DNA from: Ferruginibacter albus
Lineage (GTDB): Bacteria > Bacteroidota > Bacteroidia > Chitinophagales > Chitinophagaceae
DNA length: 64,000 nt
Direction of reading: 5' to 3'
Assembly: GCF_020042285.1 (NCBI RefSeq)
Contig: NZ_CP083388.1
Coordinates: 1,948,001 to 2,012,000 of the forward strand
This document shows, piece by piece, positions 53,987-62,417 of this stretch. The notes beneath the pieces were generated by a model that was not told where the DNA came from, ran no database searches, and saw nothing but the letters and a program-made list of their open reading frames with translations. Positions within the stretch are counted from its first letter, which is position 1; each line of letters begins with the position of its first letter. The position numbers and the translations under genes are program-made.

Positions 53987-54787
53987 TCATCTATTTATTA
54001 ATCGATAGAACCAAAATACTGTGCTTTGAAACTTTTTAATGAAAATATTTTTTGAACCAAATTCTTCGGGCATGAATATCTTGAATTTTAACTTTTCAAT
54101 GTACGTATAAGTAGAAAAGTATGAACTATATAATGCTTTTATTTCGTTACGAAAGCCATCAATAAAATCCTTGCTGGAACCAAGTATATTAAACCTGGCG
54201 ACAATTACGGGTAAATATTTCACTTTAATTCTTTTATCTAAAAAGCATTGTATATTAAGTTTCCAGTCTGCTAAAGCCGGGTTATTAACATCGTAAGAAT
54301 AATCAAACTCGGTATGTATTGTTTTTTTATAAAAAATTGCCTGGTGGCAAATATTTCTACGAGACAACATATATTTATTAAATTCACCCATGTAAACTAC
54401 AGGCGTACTTCCCCAAAAAACATTCCCATACAAAAAATGAAAATCTCTGTTTTGTTCATAAGTATCCTCAAAAATATATTTCAATAAATTTTCGTCAATC
54501 AAATAATCATCACTTCCTAAGAAGTATAGCCACTCCCCTTCCGCTAAACGGGTACCTTTATTCATTGCATCGTAAATGCCGTTATCTTTTTCTGAGATAA
54601 CCCGTATTGAATTAAAGCTTTCCTGATATTGTTTTACTATAGATATTGTATTATCAGATGAAGCTCCATCAATTATAAGAATCTCATAATTAGTATAGGT
54701 TTGGTTAAGTACACTGTCAAGAGCTTGTTTTAGGGTAGATGCAGAATTGTATGTTGGAATAATAATAGAAACTAAAATCTTGCTCAT
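53987..54787 (-). CDS. Family 2 glycosyltransferase
   Basis: 266 residues. ILVSIIIPTYNSASTLKQAL, IIDGASSDNTISI, the donor region ISEKDNGIYDAMNKGTRLA, LGSDDYLID (metal site) and the acceptor-side ADWKLNIQCF. It belongs to the same WcaA/WfgS-like group as 30579-31343, with which it shares the KDNGxYDAxNKG pattern. Gaps of about 20-30 bases on both sides within the minus-strand run. Confidence 0.9.
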   Translation of the reverse strand: MSKILVSIIIPTYNSASTLKQALDSVLNQTYTNYEILIIDGASSDNTISIVKQYQESFNSIRVISEKDNGIYDAMNKGTRLAEGEWLYFLGSDDYLIDENLLKYIFEDTYEQNRDFHFLYGNVFWGSTPVVYMGEFNKYMLSRRNICHQAIFYKKTIHTEFDYSYDVNNPALADWKLNIQCFLDKRIKVKYLPVIVARFNILGSSKDFIDGFRNEIKALYSSYFSTYTYIEKLKFKIFMPEEFGSKNIFIKKFQSTVFWFYRLINR

Positions 54788-54806
54788 TTAATTTACAGAA
54801 TTATAA

Positions 54807-56042
54807 TCAAGATAGATCAAAAAGGTTTTTCCAGCTAGTATAAATAACTTCAAATTGTGAATCAAAATTGTAACAATCCCGATAACAGGTATATGCGCCT
54901 TTGCTGAAATTATTATAATTTGCTTTTATAGCAGTAATTGCAGCGTCTAATTCTTCAACATTCTTTATAACAATACCGCAATTATATTGCTCAATAATTT
55001 CTCTAAAGCCTGGCAAATCGTAGCATATTACAGGAATTCCAAATTGCAGATAATGAGATAGTTTTCCTGATGCGCCAACTATTGATGAAAAATTATCTCC
55101 CCATTCAGGATTATAAATAGCCAATCCTATATCAGCAGAAGAAAAAATTTGATATACCATTTCATACGGAACAGGCTCTAACGATAATACAAGATTTTTT
55201 CCTCCCAGGTTTTTAATATTTTGTATATAATCACTCTTTTCATTTATCTTATCTCTTTCATGATAAATCAAATAAATAGTCTTATCAGAAATGAAATTAA
55301 ATACTCTTGCAATGTCTGTTGAAAGCACTCCTTCGGAAATCATTCCGGCAGAAAGGATTTTAAACGAGTTTTGAGGAAGATCAAATTTTTCTTCAAAAAA
55401 ATTTTTTGATGATGGGATCGGCTGCTTATGATCCCGAGGCGAATTGGTTAAAATGGCAAATTTTGCTTTGTCAGTTAAATTGTTCAACTTTTTCAAAATC
55501 TCCATTCGGTATTTATCCTGTATTAATGTGAGAGCAACTTTATGAGAGTGAATTTGTATTTCTTTTCTTCGCAAATAATCAATCAAATTTTTACTATGCA
55601 ACTGTGCAGGTATTTCAATTTCTAATGAAAGATATATTAAAGAATCATTGCGTCGTTTTAGCAAGTTCGCCCATTGTAATCCTAAATAATCAACTCCAAT
55701 TAACAAGCAACTTTTATTATTTCCGGATTCTTTTCTGCTTTTTTTTACAGCCCATTTATAAGAATTTAATAGCAGTTGCAAATTAATTATATCCTGTTGA
55801 TACTTATATAAAAAAGGAACCTTGGTCAACCAATTTTTAAGTCGCAACAAATATTTTTGTCTATCAAACCTTAATATTTTTACGGCAGCATTTAATTCTG
55901 TTTCTGGAGCATATTCTTGAATTACCCTGGTATAAATAAAAACGGGGTGTCCTTTTTCTGCTAATGAATTTGCTAAATTAATGATGGTAGGCGCAACAGA
56001 AATATATCCTTCCCAAAAATAAATCTCAACTCTACGCTTCAT
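54807..56042 (-). CDS. Glycosyltransferase, GT4-like
   Basis: 411 residues. N terminus VEIYFWEGYISVAPTIINLA, an acceptor-domain Rossmann pattern (CLLIGVDYLGLQWANLL), donor domain FKILSAGMISEGVLSTDIA and C-terminal GKLSHYLQFGIPVICYDLPG with a conserved sugar-binding layout, but a diverged E-x7-E motif. A GT-B enzyme of unknown donor. Starts five bases after the aminotransferase stop. Confidence 0.75.
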   Translation of the reverse strand: MKRRVEIYFWEGYISVAPTIINLANSLAEKGHPVFIYTRVIQEYAPETELNAAVKILRFDRQKYLLRLKNWLTKVPFLYKYQQDIINLQLLLNSYKWAVKKSRKESGNNKSCLLIGVDYLGLQWANLLKRRNDSLIYLSLEIEIPAQLHSKNLIDYLRRKEIQIHSHKVALTLIQDKYRMEILKKLNNLTDKAKFAILTNSPRDHKQPIPSSKNFFEEKFDLPQNSFKILSAGMISEGVLSTDIARVFNFISDKTIYLIYHERDKINEKSDYIQNIKNLGGKNLVLSLEPVPYEMVYQIFSSADIGLAIYNPEWGDNFSSIVGASGKLSHYLQFGIPVICYDLPGFREIIEQYNCGIVIKNVEELDAAITAIKANYNNFSKGAYTCYRDCYNFDSQFEVIYTSWKNLFDLS

Positions 56043-56047
56043 TAAAA

Positions 56048-57157
56048 TTAAACTATTGAAGTAAAAATAGTAATCACACTTTGTTGTTCTTGCTCAGTAA
56101 GTCCTAATCCACTTGGTAAATAGAACCCATTTCTTGCAAGCTTTTCGGCCACCGGGTATTTTTCATTTTTAAACAATCCCATATTAAGAAATACAGGTTG
56201 TTCGTGCATACACCAAAAAAAAGGGCGTGTGCCAATTTTTTCTTCGTTTAATTTTCTTACTGTTTCTTCTGCAATTTGTTGTGTATCGGCAACTAATCCA
56301 TACACCCAATAGATATTCTCCGCATAGGATGTTCGGGTTAATGGCAATTGAAAATTGCTGATATTTTTCAACCCTGTATTGTAGGTTTCGCCGATCTGTC
56401 TTTTTTTAGTAACATGAAAATCTATTTTTTCTAACTGCGCTAATCCCAATGCTGCTTGAAGATTTGTCATTCTATAGTTCCATCCCAATTCATTATGCAC
56501 AAATCTCCTGCCTGGTTCAAATGCAAGATTGCGCAATTTCTTACATCGTTCTGCCCACTCCTTATTATTGGTTAATATCATTCCTCCCTCTCCTGTTGTA
56601 ATATGTTTATTAGGATAAAAACTAAAAATACTGATATCACCCAAAGCGCCGCATTTTATTCCATTATATGTTTGTCCGTGCATTTCAGCTGCATCTTCAA
56701 TAACAATAATATTGTGCTTTTTAGCTATTTCCAATACAGGTTGCATATCAACAGGCAACCCATAAATATGTACTACTAAAATAGCTTTTGTTCTGGGTGT
56801 TATCTTGCTTTCAATTTCATGTACATTCATATTCCATGTAACCGGATCGCTATCAATCAAAATAGGTATTCCACCTGCCCTTACAACGGAAAGTGCCGGT
56901 GATATGATAGTAAAGGAAGGCATTATCACCTCATCGCCTTTTTGCAATTGCAGGGCTGCAACCGCTACGTCCAATGCTGCAGATCCATTGCTTACTGCTA
57001 TGCCATGCTGCATTCCGATGTATTGAGAAAACTTTTCTTCAAATTTTGTAATGAACGGTCCTTCACTGGATATCCATCCTGTTTCAATGCATTCAGTTAC
57101 ATATTTTAATTCGTTACCCGAAAGCAATGGTGTATTAACCGGAATAGGTTGTTGCAT
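56048..57157 (-). CDS. DegT/DnrJ/EryC1-family sugar aminotransferase (PerA-like)
   Basis: 369 residues from ATG 57157, one base after the methyltransferase stop; a GTG at 57187 is less likely. PLP-dependent fold type I: VSNGSAALDVAVAALQL, VIEDAAEMHGQTYNGIKCG and the Schiff-base Lys in FSFYPNKHITTGEGGM. The motif style is that of GDP-perosamine synthase or similar 4-aminotransferases that aminate a 4-keto-6-deoxy NDP-sugar. Stereochemistry and nucleotide cannot be told. Clustered with a methyltransferase and a cupin, which suggests further modification of the amino sugar. Confidence 0.85.
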   Translation of the reverse strand: MQQPIPVNTPLLSGNELKYVTECIETGWISSEGPFITKFEEKFSQYIGMQHGIAVSNGSAALDVAVAALQLQKGDEVIMPSFTIISPALSVVRAGGIPILIDSDPVTWNMNVHEIESKITPRTKAILVVHIYGLPVDMQPVLEIAKKHNIIVIEDAAEMHGQTYNGIKCGALGDISIFSFYPNKHITTGEGGMILTNNKEWAERCKKLRNLAFEPGRRFVHNELGWNYRMTNLQAALGLAQLEKIDFHVTKKRQIGETYNTGLKNISNFQLPLTRTSYAENIYWVYGLVADTQQIAEETVRKLNEEKIGTRPFFWCMHEQPVFLNMGLFKNEKYPVAEKLARNGFYLPSGLGLTEQEQQSVITIFTSIV

Positions 57158-57158
57158 A

Positions 57159-57914
57159 TTATTTCTTTTGTAAGACAAAGCAAACACCCCAGGTATTTTC
57201 TCCGGGGTTTGCTGCTGTTAAAAATTCTTCTGTTTTAATAACCTCAAATCCTGTAAGCAATGCCAGCAAATTTATTTCTGGTATTGAAAAATGGCGCATA
57301 GGATGCTTTTCTGGATACTGTTCTGCAAGCCTGGTTTTTTTATCTTGAATAATGATCTCATAATTAACGTCTATGACATTAAGATTATAATGCGCTTCCG
57401 GCTGAGCAAGTCTTGTAATTTCGATGTCATCATCTTCCATTTTTTTTATTCTTGTTTCAGATCCCTGAACATAGACGGCAGGTGTGTACCATACATCAAA
57501 AATAAAAACACCTCCTTTATTCAAATGGGAATTTGTTGTGTTGAAACAGTCGATCAAAGCAGTGTTGGATGTTAAGTAACTGATTACATGAAATAGCGAG
57601 ATGACTGCATCAAATTTTTGATCAATGGAATAGTCCTGAATATCTCCTACTACAGGAGTGAATCCTTCAATTTTCTTTTCTTTTGCTTTTGCCACCATTT
57701 CTGCACTTCGCTCTAAACCTGTTACAGTAAATCCATCATTACAAAGTATTGCAGCATGATTTCCTGTTCCTGCGCCTAATTCAAGTATGTTTTTAGTTTG
57801 AGGATGAACAGAGCGAATAAGCTTTGCTATATATTCAGCTTCGCTTTTATAATCTTTGTTCTTATACAATAAGTCGTAATAACGACTATAATTGCTATTA
57901 AAATTTTCAGGCAT
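57159..57914 (-). CDS. SAM methyltransferase, possibly sugar N-methyltransferase
   Basis: 251 residues, class I methyltransferase with motif I NILELGAGTGNHAAIL (~residues 39-54), VTGLERSAEM and ISLFHVISYL. The N terminus (YSRYYDLLYKNKDYKSEAEY) resembles the aminosugar N,N-dimethyltransferases of the DesVI/TylM1 group. Adjacent to the aminotransferase (1-base gap) and nine bases from the cupin gene. N-methylation of the amino sugar is inference from this neighbourhood and the N terminus. Confidence 0.8.
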   Translation of the reverse strand: MPENFNSNYSRYYDLLYKNKDYKSEAEYIAKLIRSVHPQTKNILELGAGTGNHAAILCNDGFTVTGLERSAEMVAKAKEKKIEGFTPVVGDIQDYSIDQKFDAVISLFHVISYLTSNTALIDCFNTTNSHLNKGGVFIFDVWYTPAVYVQGSETRIKKMEDDDIEITRLAQPEAHYNLNVIDVNYEIIIQDKKTRLAEQYPEKHPMRHFSIPEINLLALLTGFEVIKTEEFLTAANPGENTWGVCFVLQKK

Positions 57915-57923
57915 AATTATTAC

Positions 57924-58352
57924 TTATTTAATAACAGGGTTTTCAGGTAAATGACTAAATCTTGTTTTATCCTGGTCGCCACAATAAGGTCCTTGTTTTA
58001 CCTCTACCATTTCTGATTGCTCTAACATCTCAAATCCATGTCCGCCTGCAGCTAACAAGATAATATCACCTTGCTCCAATATTCTGCTTTCCAGGTAATT
58101 TTTATCATCGTCAAAAAAATCCACACGCACTTTACCTGATTTAATAAAAAGTACTTCTTGTGTTAAGGTTACTTTTCGTTCAACATGATTATGAACATGT
58201 GGATCTATTATATACCCTTTAGGTCTGTTCATGTATCCCAACTGTTGAGAAAAATCGTCGGGTGTAAAAAAGGCAATGCCTTCTTTTTTAAATGAGCTTC
58301 TAATAACAATAGCTAATAACTGATTGCTATAAACTACTTTTTCTATTTCCAC
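57924..58352 (-). CDS. Cupin-fold protein of a polysaccharide-locus family
   Basis: 142 residues from GTG 58352. A single cupin barrel with metal-ligand pattern PHVHNHVERKV, then EVLFIKSGKVRVDFF and GDIILLAAGGHGFEML, and a conserved end VKQGPYCGDQDKTRF. I recognise it as a small family that recurs beside DegT aminotransferases and methyltransferases in surface-sugar loci; its reaction is not known to me. It overlaps the upstream glycosyltransferase by 10 bases. Confidence 0.8.
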   Translation of the reverse strand: MEIEKVVYSNQLLAIVIRSSFKKEGIAFFTPDDFSQQLGYMNRPKGYIIDPHVHNHVERKVTLTQEVLFIKSGKVRVDFFDDDKNYLESRILEQGDIILLAAGGHGFEMLEQSEMVEVKQGPYCGDQDKTRFSHLPENPVIK

Positions 58353-59206
58353 AATTTTTTTATTTTTTGTTTTACTTTCAACAATAGTAACGAGTCTTTC
58401 AGTTCAGGCATTATTTCAACAATTTCATTTTGCAACAAAGCATCTTCACCAGAGGCCTTCCTATATATAGACGATAATTTTTTAAAGTAGAAGTCTTTTC
58501 CTAACGTATCTATAAACAATTGCGCATGTTTTTTATAAATATAAAACTGCCCCCTCAATTCTTTTTTACTGTCATTGGATATTCTTCCAACACTTCTTTG
58601 ATAATAATCGACTAATAATTCATGATCTGTTTCAAATTTTGCAGAATGGGATAGCCGAATAAACGTATCCCATTCTTGATAAGATGGACAATCTTCATCC
58701 AGTAAACCGATTTTATTAAGCGCATTTTTTTTTATTACTGTAGAATTATAATCTACATAAGTATGTCCTTCCAGCAACTTTTTTAAGATATCTCCTTTTG
58801 TTATCCATATAAAGGCACCTACAATATCATTACTATCATTTAATAAATGTGAATAACATGTACATGCATCTATTGTAACATCTCTTTCAAAAAATTTAAG
58901 TTGCTTTTCGTATCGCTCACGGCTCATTAAATTATCAGAATCAAAAAAAGAGATGTACTCCCCTTTTGCTTCTATTAACCCGGTATTTCTTGCTCCTTGT
59001 GCCCCTTTTTTTCTTTGATTGGTTATCAATTTAAATCTTGCATCTCGATTTACATATTCTTGTGCAACAAGTTGCGTATTATCCTGAGAATGGTCATCAA
59101 CAATTATACACTCCCAATTGCTATATGATTGAAACTCGATAGATTTTAATGTCTTATCTAAAAGTTCAGATCGATTATAAGTAGGAATGATAACTGATAA
59201 CATCAT
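58343..59206 (-). CDS. Family 2 glycosyltransferase
   Basis: 287 residues. LSVIIPTYNRSELLDKTLKS, IVDDHSQDNTQLV, the donor region KKGAQGARNTGL and the metal site FFDSDNLMSRERYEKQL; acceptor-side YQEWDTFIRLS. Basic Lys-rich C terminus. It overlaps the cupin gene by 10 bases and sits 23 bases before the WecF-like gene stop region. Confidence 0.9.
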   Translation of the reverse strand: MMLSVIIPTYNRSELLDKTLKSIEFQSYSNWECIIVDDHSQDNTQLVAQEYVNRDARFKLITNQRKKGAQGARNTGLIEAKGEYISFFDSDNLMSRERYEKQLKFFERDVTIDACTCYSHLLNDSNDIVGAFIWITKGDILKKLLEGHTYVDYNSTVIKKNALNKIGLLDEDCPSYQEWDTFIRLSHSAKFETDHELLVDYYQRSVGRISNDSKKELRGQFYIYKKHAQLFIDTLGKDFYFKKLSSIYRKASGEDALLQNEIVEIMPELKDSLLLLKVKQKIKKLWK

Positions 59207-59229
59207 AAATTCAAATTACAGAAAAACCA

Positions 59230-60399
59230 TTATAGGATGTTCTTCAAATATGCTTGTCGCTGATTGGCTGAAAAAAACCTTTTAAGAATCTCAATGTTTG
59301 TATCCACTTCATTTTGAGAAAGAGGTTCTACAAAGTCTTTATAAGACAAGGTGTTAATTATTGAAGCATCAAAAACATTAACTCCTATTTTTTTAAATAA
59401 AGAATATAAAGGGTTGTTTTTTTTCAGGTATAATTTTTTTCCTAGAGTTAACAGTGCTACACAATTGCCTAATGCCTGCTGCCTATTATGAAACATAATA
59501 GCAACATCCACATTATTAAGCTGCTGAATATATTCTTCCCGGGATATGAAATTCTCCAACGGGTAAAATTTATTTTTAAAATGTTGAAATCCTTTATTTT
59601 TTACTTCTGTAGCATAATCTGTTTCTCCATAAGATAAAGGTACTTCTACCTTTATCTCTTCATTTTTAAATTTTTCAAGAGCAGCGAATATGTCCAGATG
59701 ATTGTTTGTTTCCGTTGCAGAATTTCCAATACGGATAATAGTTGTTTGATTTTTAAGAGTATTCTGTGGGCGGATCTGACTTGCTAAATCAAAGTTTTGA
59801 TTATACGAAAAGGGCAATGCTACAATATTATTGGCTTGATAACTTTTCCGTATAAAATCAGCTTCATTTGTATTAGGATATAAAAGCAGATAATTAATTC
59901 GTTGAATAGTTTTTCGTTTTAATTCAAATTCTTTTCCTGCTTTTTTCTTCTTATTGTATATAGTAATTAATTGTCTTAACAACAGATCAGGTCGTCGGGC
60001 CCAAGTGCGGGGATATAAATATCTTTTGTTTACATATTTTAATGTCAATTTATCAAATAACCACTGTTTATTTACCAGCAGTGGTTCTTCATAAAACTCT
60101 CCTCCCCATAATGGCACATACAAAGGGATATCTAAATCAATTGAAAGTAAGGTTTTTGCAATAGGAAGATCATACCAATGTATAAAAACTTTGTCTTTAT
60201 TTGTTATAACGCTTAGCAGCTTTTTAAATTCAGCACCTTCTATATCCCCTATCCACTCTGCCTTTGGATGAGTAACATATTTTAAGTCCTTGGAATATCC
60301 TCTTATTATATACCTGTTTGTGCTTTCTAAAGAGATATTTTCTGCATCAACAATAAAGTCATTAATGAATTTATCATCTATCATTAAATGATAATTCAT
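59230..60399 (-). CDS. WecF-like GT56 glycosyltransferase (Fuc4N donor)
   Basis: 389 residues. The C-terminal half aligns by eye with E. coli WecF: IIRIGNSATETNNHLDIFAA, IKVEVPLSYGETDYATEVKN, YIQQLNNVDVAIMFHNRQQA, then LTLGKKLYLKKNNPLYSLF. WecF transfers 4-acetamido-4,6-dideoxygalactose from TDP-Fuc4NAc to lipid II in enterobacterial common antigen. Overlaps the WecE gene by ATGA (60399-60396), so substrate and transferase are made together. The N-terminal third is diverged; an exact acceptor cannot be assigned. Confidence 0.8.
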   Translation of the reverse strand: MNYHLMIDDKFINDFIVDAENISLESTNRYIIRGYSKDLKYVTHPKAEWIGDIEGAEFKKLLSVITNKDKVFIHWYDLPIAKTLLSIDLDIPLYVPLWGGEFYEEPLLVNKQWLFDKLTLKYVNKRYLYPRTWARRPDLLLRQLITIYNKKKKAGKEFELKRKTIQRINYLLLYPNTNEADFIRKSYQANNIVALPFSYNQNFDLASQIRPQNTLKNQTTIIRIGNSATETNNHLDIFAALEKFKNEEIKVEVPLSYGETDYATEVKNKGFQHFKNKFYPLENFISREEYIQQLNNVDVAIMFHNRQQALGNCVALLTLGKKLYLKKNNPLYSLFKKIGVNVFDASIINTLSYKDFVEPLSQNEVDTNIEILKRFFSANQRQAYLKNIL

Positions 60400-61535
60400 G
60401 CTTCTTTAATTAAATCAATTATTGTTTTAATTTCTTCAGTTTGTAACTCATAGTACATTGGCAATCGTAATAAACACTCACTATAATTATCTGAATTAAT
60501 AAGTATGCTGTCTGCTGTATTGGCAATAAAAGGGCTGGTATGTAGACTTAAATAATGAAACACAGATAGAATTCCATTTGCCTTTAATTTTTCTATTATC
60601 CTGGTTCTTTGTTCCAGATTTTTACAAACAATATAAAACATGTGTGCATTGTTTGTTGCAAATTCATTTATAAACGGCAATTTAACCTGGTTGTCTATAC
60701 TCCATGAAAGCAGTCCATCATAATACTGTTTCCAATGTTTTTTTCTTACTTCCTGGATATTACTGATATTTTCAAGTTGAGCAAATAAGAATGCAGCAAT
60801 TATATCTGAAGGTAAAAAGGAGGAGCCGATATCAACCCAACTATATTTATCTACTTCCCCACGAAAAAACTGGCTGCGGTTTGTACCTTTTTCCCTTATT
60901 ATTTCAGCACGTTGTGCAAATTTCAAATCGTTAATAACAAGCATTCCTCCTTCACCACTAATAATATTCTTTGTTTCATGAAATGAGAATGCGGCAAGAT
61001 GTCCTATGCTTCCCAGCGGCCTTTTTATTCCATCTTTACCTGTATAAAAACTATCTATTGCTTGTGCTGCATCTTCAATTACAAACAAACTGTGCTTGTC
61101 TGCTATATCCATTATCGCGTCCATGTTGCATGCGATCCCCGCATAGTGAACGGGAACAATAGCCTTTGTCTTTGGAGTAATGAGTTTTTCAATTGAGTCA
61201 ATATCAATATTCGGATTGTCGGTATTCGAATCTGCAAAAACAATCTTTGCTCCTCTCAATACAAATGCATTAGCAGTACTTACAAAAGTATAAGATGGCA
61301 TTATCACTTCATCACCTGGCTGTATATCAATTAAGATAGCAGCCATCTCTAATGCATCTGTACAGGATGTTGTTAAAAGGCATTTTTTAAACCCATATTC
61401 CTTTTCAAAAAACTCATGGCATTTTTTGGTATATAATCCGTCGCCGGAAATTTTACCTGATGAAACGGCATTTTTAATATACTCTACTTCCTTCCCCGTT
61501 AAATATGGTTTGTTAAATGGTATTGTGTATTTCAT
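60396..61535 (-). CDS. wecE: WecE: dTDP-4-amino-4,6-dideoxygalactose transaminase
   Basis: 379 residues, the usual length. Signature N terminus YTIPFNKPYLTGKEVEYIKN and KISGDGLYTKKCHEFFEK, substrate region TTSCTDALEMAAILIDI, and Schiff-base Lys in AFSFHETKNIISGEGGM. WecE/RffA aminates dTDP-4-keto-6-deoxyglucose at C4 using glutamate and PLP. It overlaps the formyltransferase gene by one base (TAATG) on its upstream side and the WecF-like gene on the other. Confidence 0.92.
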   Translation of the reverse strand: MKYTIPFNKPYLTGKEVEYIKNAVSSGKISGDGLYTKKCHEFFEKEYGFKKCLLTTSCTDALEMAAILIDIQPGDEVIMPSYTFVSTANAFVLRGAKIVFADSNTDNPNIDIDSIEKLITPKTKAIVPVHYAGIACNMDAIMDIADKHSLFVIEDAAQAIDSFYTGKDGIKRPLGSIGHLAAFSFHETKNIISGEGGMLVINDLKFAQRAEIIREKGTNRSQFFRGEVDKYSWVDIGSSFLPSDIIAAFLFAQLENISNIQEVRKKHWKQYYDGLLSWSIDNQVKLPFINEFATNNAHMFYIVCKNLEQRTRIIEKLKANGILSVFHYLSLHTSPFIANTADSILINSDNYSECLLRLPMYYELQTEEIKTIIDLIKEA

Positions 61536-62413
61536 TACTGAAATCTGATTCTGAATTTATCTTTAAAACTATAAACAGCCCCTTCTATGGTATGTATTTC
61601 GTTTATTGTAAGCAATCCTTTACCACATACAATAGTTATACCTTCACTTGATTTAAAAAGAACTTTTCCTGTATCCCTATTTGCAATAATTACATCCTCA
61701 GGCTCTGCCTTTACATTTTTAATGAGTACTACTTCATTATTGATGCGAGTACGAGCACCCAAATAAGGAAAGCCGACAGCATTTACAAACCGCTCAATTT
61801 TGTTTGCATCCCAATTCCAATCAATAAAATAATCCTGTTCATCCCGCCATAAACTATAGGATGCATGCGCTTCATTTTGCGGATAATATTGAAGGCTCTT
61901 GTTTTTAATACTATTAATAAAATCTATCAAAAGATTCAAATAGATATCAGCCATAATTGTAATGGCATCTTCTATTTTTACCGGGTATGTAATCTCTTTG
62001 GATTGCTGGCTTATTATATTTCCTTTATCATATTCTGCATTTGCCAATAAACAAGTTGCACCAATAATGGTATCGCCATTTATTAGACTAGTTACTAAAG
62101 GATTAAAACCCCTGTATTTAGGCAAGAGAGAGTCATGAAATACAATTACTTTCGATTTGCTATCAACATTGCTTAGCCATCGCCAACCTACAAATATTGA
62201 ATAAGATGCTTCTGTAGAAGGCTCAGATTTTCTTTGAAAAAAATTAATTTTTCTCATGATGCACTCTTTGCAAATATCATCGAAATAATCATTTTCAATA
62301 CTTGGATCCTTAGCTATTATTACAGAATCTATCGTATCTAATAAATTAGCCGGAAGATTCTTTAATAAATAAAACCCCTTAAATCCAAGGACAAATAATC
62401 GTATCATTGACAT
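61535..62413 (-). CDS. Sugar N-formyltransferase (Fmt-like)
   Basis: 292 residues with N-terminal formyltransferase fold: VIVFHDSLLPKYRGFNPLV (His of the triad and the SLLPxxRG loop), the downstream Asp in NAEYDKGNIISQQ, and a C-terminal OB-like domain (WNWDANKIERFVNAVGFPY) as in ArnA and related enzymes that use N10-formyl-THF. The Asn two residues before the His is not seen; Val takes its place. It is not the housekeeping tRNA enzyme, judged by context: WecE and WecF-like genes follow in coupled frames. Confidence 0.85.
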   Translation of the reverse strand: MSMIRLFVLGFKGFYLLKNLPANLLDTIDSVIIAKDPSIENDYFDDICKECIMRKINFFQRKSEPSTEASYSIFVGWRWLSNVDSKSKVIVFHDSLLPKYRGFNPLVTSLINGDTIIGATCLLANAEYDKGNIISQQSKEITYPVKIEDAITIMADIYLNLLIDFINSIKNKSLQYYPQNEAHASYSLWRDEQDYFIDWNWDANKIERFVNAVGFPYLGARTRINNEVVLIKNVKAEPEDVIIANRDTGKVLFKSSEGITIVCGKGLLTINEIHTIEGAVYSFKDKFRIRFQ

Positions 62414-62417
62414 TGCC

